8,587 nt of DNA from an uncultured Mucispirillum sp. (GCA_910586745.1 CAJUJZ010000096.1:1-8587); one strand, 5' to 3'. Shown: positions 1-7,385, counted from the stretch's first letter. The notes: generated from the sequence alone by a model not told the origin. Made by a program: numbers and translations.

Positions 1-10
1 TTTTTTTCAT
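1..10 (-). CDS. Start of a third gene in the restriction operon (partial, runs off the window)
   Basis: Read on the minus strand, an ATG at 8-10 is preceded by AAGGGG (18-23) with a 7-nt spacer, a good ribosome binding site. The first codons read Met-Lys-Lys before the window ends. The start lies 17 nt after the stop codon of the nuclease gene and on the same strand, so it is probably the next cistron of that operon. Nothing can be said of its function. A modification, restriction or accessory gene would fit the context, but that is only inference. The call rests on the ribosome binding site, the spacing and the two lysine codons. Confidence 0.45.
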
Positions 11-27
11 ATTTAATCCCCTTATAT

Positions 28-1047
28 TTATATATTCATACCACTAAAACCCACATCTAAAAGCATTTCTGCAAACTCTCTGCCTGTAATAAGTGTTATA
101 TTTTTTTCGGCAGCTTTTTCTAATGCTTCTTTACTATATTTATCTGCCGTTGTGATTACCCATGCTGTGCGGGCATACCCATCATTACTAATGGATATAT
201 TTTCATAATAATCACTTATCTGCTCTATTGCCCAGTTATCTGTTTCCTTTTCATGAAATTTGGCTTGTATATATAAAATCAATTTTATATTTTCAAATGT
301 TGCAATAATATCAACATCACCTTTTTTATCTTCATAATTTTTTGCTGGAATATCAACAGAAGATGCTCCAGTTTTTTCACAATACCATTTTATAAGGTAT
401 TCCAGTTTATCAGGGTTTAAGCTTGTTTTTATAGTATCAAGCACAGTATCTTTTGTTTTTGATAATATTTCTGACCTTAAATTTATAGGATTATTATTTT
501 TAAATGACCAAACAGCTTTATTTATGCTTTCTTTTAAATCTGTAATATCCGCATTAGTTTGGAACATTTTCATCCTGGCAGTTAATGCGGAATCTGCATA
601 GTCATTTCTTGGAATATTTTGCTCTATCTTTTTAACTTTGATTATAAAACCTAAATCAACTACATCATTATCTACATAAAGCAGATTATTCTTAAAAATT
701 ATCTCTTTATTGTTAGTGGTATGTAAATTATCTGATAAATTTATTTCAGAAAATGGAACTGCTTTTTCTAAAATTTCATAAACATCAAATACTTGATATT
801 TAGGAACGATAACTATATCACCTTTATCCATTTCAGCAATAAATCTGTATAAGCAATATCTGTTTATAGGTTTATAGTTCCATTCTTTTTGAAAGCATTT
901 GTCCAAATAAGACGGACCTTCCAATCTTGTTTTATCAATAAATTCTCTATTGCTGAAATCAGACCACCCGATAGATAAAAAACCATTATCAAGTAAAGGA
1001 TATGACACTTCCCGTTCATAAGATATTCTGTGTAAATAACATTTCAT
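28..1047 (-). CDS. Mrr-type restriction endonuclease with N-terminal EVE/PUA-like domain (probable type IV restriction enzyme)
   Basis: This 339-residue protein appears to have two domains. The C-terminal part (about 205-335) looks like an Mrr-family PD-(D/E)xK nuclease. A helix at 213-227 leads to GDVDIIA (243-249, with candidate metal ligand D246). A beta strand then ends in the QAK motif (261-263, catalytic K263), the Q-x-K variant typical of Mrr enzymes. The N-terminal part (1-140) has a 'FLSIGW' strand near 23-28 and 'GDIVIVP' at 76-82, a pattern I associate with EVE/PUA-like domains that read modified bases. Family knowledge links EVE-Mrr fusions to cleavage of methylated or hydroxymethylated DNA. 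That specificity is inferred here. The start overlaps the stop of the upstream membrane-protein gene by one base (TAATG), so translation is probably coupled. Length and motifs look intact. Confidence 0.8.
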   Translation of the reverse strand: MKCYLHRISYEREVSYPLLDNGFLSIGWSDFSNREFIDKTRLEGPSYLDKCFQKEWNYKPINRYCLYRFIAEMDKGDIVIVPKYQVFDVYEILEKAVPFSEINLSDNLHTTNNKEIIFKNNLLYVDNDVVDLGFIIKVKKIEQNIPRNDYADSALTARMKMFQTNADITDLKESINKAVWSFKNNNPINLRSEILSKTKDTVLDTIKTSLNPDKLEYLIKWYCEKTGASSVDIPAKNYEDKKGDVDIIATFENIKLILYIQAKFHEKETDNWAIEQISDYYENISISNDGYARTAWVITTADKYSKEALEKAAEKNITLITGREFAEMLLDVGFSGMNI

Positions 1048-1466
1048 TATTGATTTCCCCCTTGATTTTCAGGTTTTAAAAAGATTTCATCCTGTACTAA
1101 CCATTTTTTTTGAATAGCATTTTTCTTGTATTCTTCTTTTTCATCTATTTTAAAGCCATTTTTTATATAATATTTTGCTGTTATTCTATTACCTTCTATG
1201 AAAAATGTAGCTGAAATTCCTAATTCTGCAAAACTCCATAATATGAATACATCTACATCAGCATATAATTCAATAACAGTTAATATTATTCTGCTTGCTA
1301 TCACATAAATTATTACACCGATTCCATAATTTTTCATTTTTCTCATAAAAAAAGGTATACCGAAAATCCCCCAGAAAAAAAACAGTGTCCAGCTGACACC
1401 TAATTTTACCATTCTGACTTCTCCCGTTAAAGGATGAACAAATTTTACCATTTTCTTATCGTTCAT
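1047..1466 (-). CDS. Small three-helix membrane protein, HrgC-like
   Basis: This 139-residue protein starts with a short soluble strand (VKFVHPLTGEVRMVKLGVSW, residues 7-26). Three hydrophobic segments follow at about 25-41, 48-69 and 73-93, then 'EGNRITAKYYIKNGFK' (91-106) and a charged tail. The opening 'P.TGE.....G.SW' and the late 'GN....YYIKNG' resemble small membrane proteins annotated as HrgC or DUF2628-like, whose biochemical role is not known to me. The name hrgC comes from genes found near restriction loci in Helicobacter, so its place directly before a restriction nuclease is notable. The ATG is supported by AGGAGG (plus-strand 1477-1482) with a 10-nt spacer. It is the first gene after the C9-tract promoter, and its stop overlaps the nuclease start. 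Family assignment is by eye; membrane location is much firmer. Confidence 0.72.
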   Translation of the reverse strand: MNDKKMVKFVHPLTGEVRMVKLGVSWTLFFFWGIFGIPFFMRKMKNYGIGVIIYVIASRIILTVIELYADVDVFILWSFAELGISATFFIEGNRITAKYYIKNGFKIDEKEEYKKNAIQKKWLVQDEIFLKPENQGGNQ

Positions 1467-1499
1467 ATTAAAAATTCCTCCTAATAATAAATTTGTGCG

Positions 1500-1526
1500 A
1501 TTATATCACGGGGGGGGGAATGTCAA
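1500..1526 (-). promoter_or_regulatory. Sigma70-type promoter with a nine-C homopolymer in the spacer (candidate phase-variable promoter)
   Basis: On the minus strand TTGACA (plus 1521-1526) and TATAAT (plus 1500-1505) are both perfect consensus hexamers, and TGA just upstream of the -10 makes an extended -10. The spacer is 15 nt: TT, nine C (plus-strand G run 1510-1518), then GTGA. The usual optimum is 17 nt, reached with eleven C. The predicted transcript starts near 1493, about 27 nt before the ATG of the HrgC-like gene, and its ribosome binding site lies inside that leader. A pure nine-base G/C run stands out in this AT-rich DNA. Confidence 0.85.
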
Positions 1527-1638
1527 GCATTATTTTTCTAGCTTACCCCCAATTTTTTAAACTATGCTTAAAAAAGCTGTTATTAATAAATATACAGTTA
1601 TTATTTTATTAATTAATATGTATGCAGAATATCTTAAA

Positions 1639-1837
1639 CTATCCTGCCGCCGCACATCTCACAAATCAAAGTTTTCGTTATTTCATTCCTTATGCTCCAA
1701 TTCCTTAAACATTCGCTGTTTTTTCTCCACTGCCACTGCAACTCGCTTCGCTCAGACAATCAGCTGGCAAATCGTTCCACAAAAACAGCTCATAAGAAAT
1801 TAAGTCGCAAAGAGAATGAAATAACATTGGAGCATCC
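1639..1837 (+). repeat. Dispersed intergenic repeat, copy A
   Basis: Positions 1639-1705 match 7486-7551 in reverse complement. The best core (1672-1705 against 7486-7519, 34 nt) has one mismatch, and a GCCGCCGCACA-like segment near 1646-1656 is also shared. After the core comes a long imperfect hairpin: GCTGTTTTT (1715-1723) pairs with AAAAACAGC (1781-1789), inner TGCCA (1731-1735) pairs with TGGCA (1765-1769), and the loop holds CTGCAACTCGCTTCGCTCAG (1736-1755). The end of the copy (1790-1837) carries words of the core again on the opposite strand, GAATGAAATAAC and ATTGGAGCAT, in exchanged order. No transposase or credible protein is associated. It looks like a MITE- or REP-like non-coding element, or the relic of one. 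The outer borders are approximate. Confidence 0.7.
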
Positions 1838-2292
1838 TTTAAAAGCGGAAATAATAACATATTAATATATACTAATTTTTAAGGTCTATTTTTAATTATA
1901 GTAAGTATTTTGTTTTAATTATTATATAGTTATAAGTATTATTGCAAAACTTTGGGGATAATACAGTTATTTTTATAAATTAATCTGGCAGACCAAACTT
2001 GTAGTTTGTATTCAAGTTTGTTTTTCTTATTCAGTCTGATAAAATGTTGATAAGCAATAAATAAAAGAATGTTTTACTTACTGTTTTTTAAGGCTCCTTC
2101 TGTATATTTTTTAAAGTTTTTTTGGAAGTCCATTTTTTTAATAACTGCTTTTTTATTGATTCAATTTTTTTACAATCGTTTTTAGATTTTACAATACTCA
2201 AAAAATTTAAAAAAAATAATTGCTAAATTAAAATTATAGTGATAACTTAATTAATTATTTAAATTTTTAAGTAACTATACAAGGGTAATAAT
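1838..2292 (+). other. Upstream region of ilvD: AT-rich, no defended gene
   Basis: This 455-nt stretch holds no open reading frame that I would call a gene. It contains the terminator-like hairpin at 1994-2029 and long T- and A-runs between 2105 and 2220. A weak promoter candidate, TTTACA (2169-2174) with TACAAT (2190-2195), has a 15-nt spacer and would give a leader of about 90 nt. I looked for the T-box signature, for a peptide with a clear run of Leu/Ile/Val codons and a ribosome binding site, and for riboswitch-like cores, and found none convincing. The ribosome binding site for ilvD is AAGGG at 2281-2285, 7 nt before the ATG. Confidence 0.5.
1994..2029 (+). terminator. Terminator-like hairpin upstream of ilvD, possible attenuator
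   Basis: CAAACTTG (1994-2001) pairs perfectly with CAAGTTTG (2013-2020) around an 11-nt loop, and TTTTTCTT follows at once (2021-2028). The left arm can instead pair with a nearer segment: CAAACT (1994-1999) with AGTTTG (2003-2008). The two foldings exclude each other. An outer CAGAC (1989-1993) and GTCTG (2034-2038) could close a longer structure. No gene lies directly upstream on this strand, so it may end a non-coding transcript or attenuate an ilv leader. The stem has only three G-C pairs and is weak. Confidence 0.45.
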
Positions 2293-3951
2293 ATGAGAAG
2301 TGATATTATAAAAAAAGGGTGCCAGCGTGCACCAAATAGAGCATTAATATATGGCACAGGTGTTTCTAAAAACCAAATGGATGCACCATTTATTGGTATA
2401 TGCTCAAGTTTTACAGACCTTATTCCCGGCCATTCCGGTATGAGAATACTTGAAAGATTTGCAGAAAAAGGTATTCATACAGGCGGCGGTCAGGCTTTTA
2501 TATTCAGTGTTCCGGGTGTCTGCGACGGTATATCTATGGGACACTCTGGCATGCGTTACAGCCTGCCAAGCCGTGATGCTATTGCTGATATGATAGAATG
2601 TGTTGTAAATGCTCACTCCCTTGATGGTGTGATTTTTATTACTAACTGCGATAAAATTACTCCGGGAATGCTTATGGCTGCAGCAAGGCTTAATGTGCCA
2701 TCTATATTTGTAACAGCAGGTCCTATGATGAGCGGCAACTATCGTATGAAAAGGCGTGATTTTATTACTGATTCTTTTGAAGCTGCATCAAAAGCTGCCA
2801 CTGGCGAAATAGATGAAGATGAAATGACTAATATGGAAATGACAGCATGCCCTGGTGAAGGTGCATGTCAGGGTCTTTTTACTGCTAATACTATGGCATG
2901 CTTAACAGAAGTTATGGGTATGAGTATGCCGGGGTGTGCAACAGCTATGGCTGGTATGGCAAAAAAACGCAGGATAGCTTTTGATTCTGGTGTCCGCCTT
3001 GTTTCTCTTGTTAAAGAAGATATTAAGCCACTTGATATTATGAATGAAAAAGCATTCAGAAATGCTATTAAGGCAGATTTAGCTCTTGGCGGCTCAACAA
3101 ATACTACACTTCATCTTCCTGCAATTGCTTATGAAGCAGGAATTAATTTAAATTTAGATTCTTTTGATGTTTTATCAAAAGAAACACCACACATTACAAG
3201 TCTTCTACCCGGCGGCAAATATTTTATGGAAGATTTTGAATTTGCAGGCGGTATACCTGCTGTTATGAAATCCCTTGAAAATCATTTAGAAGATAATATT
3301 ACTGTAAGCGGTATGACTGTGAAAGAAATATGCAAAGCAGCAGAAAATTATGATGAAGATATTATCCGTCCAGTAAATAACCCATATCATAAAGAGGGTG
3401 GTATTGCAGTTCTTCGTGGTAATATTGCTCCCGGCGGCTCAGTTATTAAGCAGAGTGCAGTCCAGGCAGATATGATGGTGTTTACCGGCACAGCAAAAAC
3501 TTTCAATTCTGAAGAAGATGCAATGGCAGCAATTATGGGCGGTGTTATAAAAAATGGTGATATAGTAGTTATTCGCTATGAAGGTCCAAAAGGCGGTCCA
3601 GGTATGAGAGAAATGCTTGCTCCAACTGCAGCCATTATGGGTCTTGGTCTTACTAAGGTTGCATTAATTACTGACGGAAGATTTTCTGGCGGCACAAGAG
3701 GGCCGTGTGTTGGTCATATTTCTCCAGAAGCAGCAGAGGGCGGCATTATTGCTCTTGTAGAAGATGGTGATAAAATAGCTATTAATATACCAGAAAGAAG
3801 TATCCATTTAGATGTAAGTGATACTGAACTTGAAAAAAGGCGTGTAAATTTTAAAGCTCCAGCACCAAAAGCAGCAAGCGGTTATTTAGCAAAATATGCT
3901 AAAGGTGTATCCAGTGCTAATGAGGGGGCTATATTTAAAAGGAATAAATAA
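2293..3951 (+). CDS. ilvD: Dihydroxy-acid dehydratase
   Basis: IlvD removes water from 2,3-dihydroxy-isovalerate and 2,3-dihydroxy-3-methylvalerate to give the 2-oxo acids that are transaminated to valine and isoleucine. The 552-residue length is normal for the family. Three cysteines expected to hold the iron-sulphur cluster are present: C37 (GICSSF), C119 (NCDKITPG) and C192 (GACQG). Metal ligands include D78 (GVCDGI) and D120, followed by K121, the lysine that is carbamylated in this family. The late signature 'LITDGRFSGGTRG' (458-470) supplies the candidate catalytic serine S465. AAGGG 7 nt upstream supports the start. It is the first gene of the ilv operon, 33 nt before ilvB. The solvent-labile cluster fits, but does not prove, an anaerobic or microaerobic host. 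Confidence 0.97.
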   Translation: MRSDIIKKGCQRAPNRALIYGTGVSKNQMDAPFIGICSSFTDLIPGHSGMRILERFAEKGIHTGGGQAFIFSVPGVCDGISMGHSGMRYSLPSRDAIADMIECVVNAHSLDGVIFITNCDKITPGMLMAAARLNVPSIFVTAGPMMSGNYRMKRRDFITDSFEAASKAATGEIDEDEMTNMEMTACPGEGACQGLFTANTMACLTEVMGMSMPGCATAMAGMAKKRRIAFDSGVRLVSLVKEDIKPLDIMNEKAFRNAIKADLALGGSTNTTLHLPAIAYEAGINLNLDSFDVLSKETPHITSLLPGGKYFMEDFEFAGGIPAVMKSLENHLEDNITVSGMTVKEICKAAENYDEDIIRPVNNPYHKEGGIAVLRGNIAPGGSVIKQSAVQADMMVFTGTAKTFNSEEDAMAAIMGGVIKNGDIVVIRYEGPKGGPGMREMLAPTAAIMGLGLTKVALITDGRFSGGTRGPCVGHISPEAAEGGIIALVEDGDKIAINIPERSIHLDVSDTELEKRRVNFKAPAPKAASGYLAKYAKGVSSANEGAIFKRNK

Positions 3952-3984
3952 TTTTAGTGTAAACCATAATATTGGAGTATTAAT

Positions 3985-5679
3985 ATGATATGTTCAGGTG
4001 GAGAAATTGTAATAGACTGTTTAAAGCGTAATGGGGTTGATGTAATATTCAGCTATCCCGGCGGATCTCTTACTGGTTTTTATGATACATTATTTGATGC
4101 TGATTTAAAACATATACTGCCTCGTCATGAACAAGGGGGAGCACATGCTGCAGACGGTTATGCAAGAGCAACTGGTAAAATAGGTGTATGCATGGCAACA
4201 AGCGGTCCGGGTGCGACAAACCTTGTAACAGGTATTGGCACAGCTTATATGGATAGTGTTCCTATGCTTGTAATCACAGGGCAGGTTGTTTCTAACTTAA
4301 TTGGTGGAGATGCTTTTCAGGAAGCTGATATTGTTGGTATAACTCGCCCAATAGTAAAACACAGTTATCTTGTAACAGATGTAAAAGATTTGGCAGACAC
4401 CATGAACGAAGCAATACATATTGCTGCAACAGGCAGGCCCGGTCCTGTGCTTGTAGATATTCCAAAAGATGTATTTGCTGCAAAAGTAAAATATGAGCCA
4501 AATGAGCATGTGCATTTAGCAGGCTATCAGCCTAATACTGAAGGGCATCCAATGCAGGTGAAAAAGCTGCTTAAAACATTAGAAACAGCTAAAAAACCAG
4601 TTATATTTATTGGCGGTGGTGTAAAAGTCAGCAAAGGTGCAACAGAAGAATTAATCAAATTTGCTCATGCAGTAAATGTGCCTGTTGTTTCATCATTTAT
4701 GGGGCTCAGCGGCTATCCTGCTTCAGACAGCCAGTGGATAGGCTGGCTTGGAATGCACGGTAATTATGCATCAAATATGGCAGTTACTGAATCTGATTTT
4801 ATTATAGCTATCGGCACAAGGTTTACTGACCGTTCTACAGGCAGGCTTGACAGGTTTGCAAAAAATGCACGGATAGCACATATTGATATTGACCCATCAT
4901 CTATCAGTAAAACAGTTGATATTGAAATACCTGTTGTTGGTGACAGCTATAATGTTCTGAATATGATAAATAAATATCTTGATAATTATAAATGGGATAA
5001 ATGCAGACAGGAAAGAGATGAATGGTTTGAAACAGTAAAAGGCTGGGATAAAGAAAAACCATTCTCTTATAAATTCAGCGATAAAGTCATTAAACCACAG
5101 TTCGTAATAGAAACATTATATAAAGTTACAAATGGTGATGCGATTATTGCTACAGATGTAGGTCAGCATCAAATGTGGACAGGTCAGTTTTATAAATATA
5201 ACTTTCCTAGACAGTTTTTATCATCAGGCGGTATGGGCACAATGGGTTATGGACTTCCTGCTGCAATGGGTGCTAAAATCGGCAGACCAGATAAGGAAGT
5301 ATTCTGTGTATCAGGGGATGGCGGTATCTTAATGAATATACAGGAATTAACAACATGTGTGCAGTATAGAGTAGGTGTAAAAACTGTTATTATAAATAAC
5401 AAGTTTTTAGGTATGGTAAGGCAATGGCAGCAGTTATTTTTTAATAAAAAATATTCTGATACTTGTCTTGAAGTGCAGCCAGATTTTGTAAAATTAGCTG
5501 AAGCTTACGGCTGTATCGGTATGCGTGCTGAAAATGTAGCAGATGTTGAGGCAGTTTTAAGAGAATCTCTTAAAATAAAAGACAGACCTGTACTTATGGA
5601 TTTTGTATGTGACAGGGAAGAAAATGTATATCCTATGGTGCCAGCAGGTGCATCAATTGATGAAATGATAATAAGGTAA
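3985..5679 (+). CDS. ilvB: Acetohydroxyacid synthase, large catalytic subunit
   Basis: The catalytic subunit joins two pyruvates to acetolactate, or pyruvate and 2-oxobutyrate to acetohydroxybutyrate, using thiamine diphosphate. The 564 residues cover the three expected domains: the N-terminal Pyr domain with catalytic E49 in 'PRHEQGGAHAADGYAR' (46-61), a central FAD-binding domain (about 190-330, with 'GTRFTDRSTG' at 277-286), and a C-terminal ThDP-binding domain with GDGG (444-447) through NN (471-472). 'GQHQMW' (393-398) and 'GMVRQWQ' (476-482) are typical of true AHAS rather than catabolic acetolactate synthase. V102 stands where plant enzymes have the proline linked to sulfonylurea sensitivity; bacterial enzymes vary there. 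GGAG at 3974-3977 supports the start. It lies between ilvD and the regulatory-subunit gene ilvN, only 5 nt away, so balanced synthesis of the two subunits is likely. Confidence 0.96.
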   Translation: MICSGGEIVIDCLKRNGVDVIFSYPGGSLTGFYDTLFDADLKHILPRHEQGGAHAADGYARATGKIGVCMATSGPGATNLVTGIGTAYMDSVPMLVITGQVVSNLIGGDAFQEADIVGITRPIVKHSYLVTDVKDLADTMNEAIHIAATGRPGPVLVDIPKDVFAAKVKYEPNEHVHLAGYQPNTEGHPMQVKKLLKTLETAKKPVIFIGGGVKVSKGATEELIKFAHAVNVPVVSSFMGLSGYPASDSQWIGWLGMHGNYASNMAVTESDFIIAIGTRFTDRSTGRLDRFAKNARIAHIDIDPSSISKTVDIEIPVVGDSYNVLNMINKYLDNYKWDKCRQERDEWFETVKGWDKEKPFSYKFSDKVIKPQFVIETLYKVTNGDAIIATDVGQHQMWTGQFYKYNFPRQFLSSGGMGTMGYGLPAAMGAKIGRPDKEVFCVSGDGGILMNIQELTTCVQYRVGVKTVIINNKFLGMVRQWQQLFFNKKYSDTCLEVQPDFVKLAEAYGCIGMRAENVADVEAVLRESLKIKDRPVLMDFVCDREENVYPMVPAGASIDEMIIR

Positions 5680-5684
5680 GAGCT

Positions 5685-6215
5685 ATGGAAAAAAGACATA
5701 TTATATCAGTCCTTGTTGAAAATAAATTTGGTGTACTTGCCCGCATAGCAGGTCTTTTCTCAGGCAGAGGATACAATATTGAAAGCTTAACAGTTAACTC
5801 TACTGATAAACACGATGTATCTATGATGACTATTGTTACTTATGGTGATGACAGAATTATAGAGCAGATTATTAAACAGCTGCGTAAGCTTATAAATGTT
5901 TTAAAAGTAAGAGATTTAACATCATATAATCATATAGAAAGGGAACTTGTGCTTGTAAAAGTATATGTTACTCAGAAATACAGAAGTGATATTTATAATA
6001 TGGTTAATACTTTCCGCGGCAATGTTGTAGATATTACACCAGAAAGTATGGTAATAGAAATAACTGGTGATAATGACAAGCTGCAGGCTTTTATTGAGCT
6101 TGTGCGTCCTTATGGTATTATTGAGTTAATCCGTTCAGGCTGTCTTGCAATAGGCAGAGGCTCAAAAGCAACAAGCGAAATGGAAAGATTAAAGCAGTCT
6201 GCTAACAGTAAATAA
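5685..6215 (+). CDS. ilvN: Acetohydroxyacid synthase, small regulatory subunit
   Basis: This subunit activates IlvB and carries feedback control by valine. The 176 residues show an N-terminal ACT domain (about 5-78: 'HIISVLVENKFGVLARIAGL', then 'GYNIESLTV') and a C-terminal ALS small-subunit domain (about 85-165, ending 'LIRSGCLAIGRGS'). This is the full two-domain IlvH-like form, not the short E. coli IlvN/IlvM form; I use the symbol ilvN as is usual for ilvBN operons. N13, G16 and N31 align by pattern with E. coli IlvH N11, G14 and N29 at the valine site, so valine inhibition is predicted. The ATG lies 5 nt after the ilvB stop, and its likely ribosome binding site (AAGG, 5673-5676) is inside the end of ilvB, so the two are probably translationally coupled. 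Confidence 0.95.
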   Translation: MEKRHIISVLVENKFGVLARIAGLFSGRGYNIESLTVNSTDKHDVSMMTIVTYGDDRIIEQIIKQLRKLINVLKVRDLTSYNHIERELVLVKVYVTQKYRSDIYNMVNTFRGNVVDITPESMVIEITGDNDKLQAFIELVRPYGIIELIRSGCLAIGRGSKATSEMERLKQSANSK

Positions 6216-6261
6216 TTAAAGCTGATAAAAAGCTGTAAAAATATAAATATGAGGTAAACAA

Positions 6262-7278
6262 ATGAAAGTTTATTATGAAAAAGATGCCAATTTAGGTGCT
6301 GTCAAAAGCAAAAAAATAGCAGTAATCGGCTACGGCAGCCAAGGTTATGGCCACTCTAATAACTTAAAAGATTCTGGCTGTGATGTTGCTGTTGCATTAA
6401 GAAAAGACAGTGCGTCATGGAAAAAAGCAGAAAATGCAGGCTTAAAAGTTATGACAGTAGCAGAAGCAGCTGCATGGGCTGACTTAGTTATGATACTCAC
6501 TCCAGATGAATTGCAAGGAGAAATCTATAAAAATGAAATAGCTCCAAACTTAAAATCTGGTTCTTATTTAGCATTTGCTCATGGTTTTAATATCCATTTT
6601 GGTCAAATTGTGCCACCAGCAGATGTAAATGTTATTATGATTGCTCCAAAAGGTCCTGGTCATTTAGTTCGTCAGCAGTATGAAACTGGCAGCGGTGTTC
6701 CTTGCTTAATTGCAGTTTACCAAGATGCAACAGGCGATTCTAAAGAAGTTGCACTTGCTTATGCTGCAGCTATCGGCGGTGCAAGAGCTGGCGTTATTGA
6801 AACAAGCTTTAAAGAAGAAACAGAAACAGACCTTTTTGGTGAACAGGCTGTATTATGCGGCGGTTTAGCAAAACTTATTCAGTATGGTTTTGAAACATTA
6901 ACAGAAGCAGGCTATGCTCCAGAAATGGCATACTTTGAATGTCTGCATGAAATGAAATTAATTGTTGACTTAATATATGAAGGCGGCATTAAAAATATGC
7001 AGTATTCTATTTCTAACACAGCAGAATATGGCGGCTTAACAAGAGGCCCAAGAGTAGTTTCTCCTGCTGCTAAAGAAGAAATGAAAAAAGTATTAAGAGA
7101 AATCCAAGACGGCACTTTTGCAAAAGAATGGATGATGGAAAACAAAGTAAATGCACCACATTTCCATGCATTATCTAATATTTCTAACAGCCACCCAATT
7201 GAAGAAGTAGGCGAAAAACTTCGCGGCATGATGAGCTGGCTAGGTAAAAGTAAAATTGTAGATAAATCTAAAAACTAA
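6262..7278 (+). CDS. ilvC: Ketol-acid reductoisomerase, class I
   Basis: IlvC isomerises and reduces acetolactate or acetohydroxybutyrate to the dihydroxy acids used by IlvD. The 338-residue length is that of a class I enzyme with one knotted C-terminal domain. The Rossmann motif is GYGSQG (23-28). The cofactor loop 'LRKDSAS' (46-52) has R47, S50 and S52, the arginine-serine pattern of NADPH-preferring enzymes. H107 (FAHG) is the conserved histidine. Magnesium ligands are D190 and E194 (TDLFGEQ), E226 and E230 (ECLHE), with S251 contacting substrate (ISNTAEYGG). GAGG (6251-6254) with a 7-nt spacer supports the start. A 46-nt gap separates it from ilvN, with no promoter that I can see, and a strong terminator follows 34 nt after the stop. 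It is the last gene of the operon. Confidence 0.97.
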   Translation: MKVYYEKDANLGAVKSKKIAVIGYGSQGYGHSNNLKDSGCDVAVALRKDSASWKKAENAGLKVMTVAEAAAWADLVMILTPDELQGEIYKNEIAPNLKSGSYLAFAHGFNIHFGQIVPPADVNVIMIAPKGPGHLVRQQYETGSGVPCLIAVYQDATGDSKEVALAYAAAIGGARAGVIETSFKEETETDLFGEQAVLCGGLAKLIQYGFETLTEAGYAPEMAYFECLHEMKLIVDLIYEGGIKNMQYSISNTAEYGGLTRGPRVVSPAAKEEMKKVLREIQDGTFAKEWMMENKVNAPHFHALSNISNSHPIEEVGEKLRGMMSWLGKSKIVDKSKN

Positions 7279-7311
7279 AAGTTAGAATGATTTTACAATA
7301 ATTGATACAGC

Positions 7312-7356
7312 TGGTAGTTTTAGCGATATATGCGTTAAAACTGCCACTTTATTTTT
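7312..7356 (+). terminator. Intrinsic terminator of the ilv operon
   Basis: A 14-bp stem (7312-7325 with 7333-7346), including two G-U pairs at RNA level, closes a 7-nt loop ATATATG. It is followed by CTTTATTTTT. It begins 34 nt after the ilvC stop. The T-tract is only on the plus-strand side, so it should not stop transcripts coming from allE. Confidence 0.88.
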
Positions 7357-7385
7357 ATAATTACGGCGAGCGTTTTTTGCGAGGA

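Noticed and set aside
1564..1803. A 79-codon plus-strand reading frame between the restriction operon and ilvD.
   Set aside because: It lies mostly inside dispersed repeat copy A, has no ribosome binding site, its sequence is low-complexity Ser/Thr/Arg-rich in the repeat part, and the frame is better explained by repeat structure.
1838..2292. T-box riboswitch or classical Leu/Ile/Val attenuator before ilvD.
   Set aside because: The conserved T-box sequence (AGGGTGG...ACCGCG type) is absent, and no peptide with a strong run of regulatory codons plus a ribosome binding site was found.
2404..2616. Minus-strand reading frame antisense to ilvD.
   Set aside because: Shadow of a highly conserved gene with all motifs intact on the plus strand; no ribosome binding site or family features.
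4292..4515. Two overlapping minus-strand reading frames inside ilvB.
   Set aside because: Two shadow frames in the same stretch of a well-recognised gene; neither resembles a protein family.
5505..5699. Minus-strand reading frame across the ilvB-ilvN junction.
   Set aside because: Antisense to two certain genes and without supporting signals.
6912..7229. A 105-codon minus-strand reading frame within ilvC.
   Set aside because: Antisense shadow of the metal-binding C-terminal domain of ilvC, no start signals.
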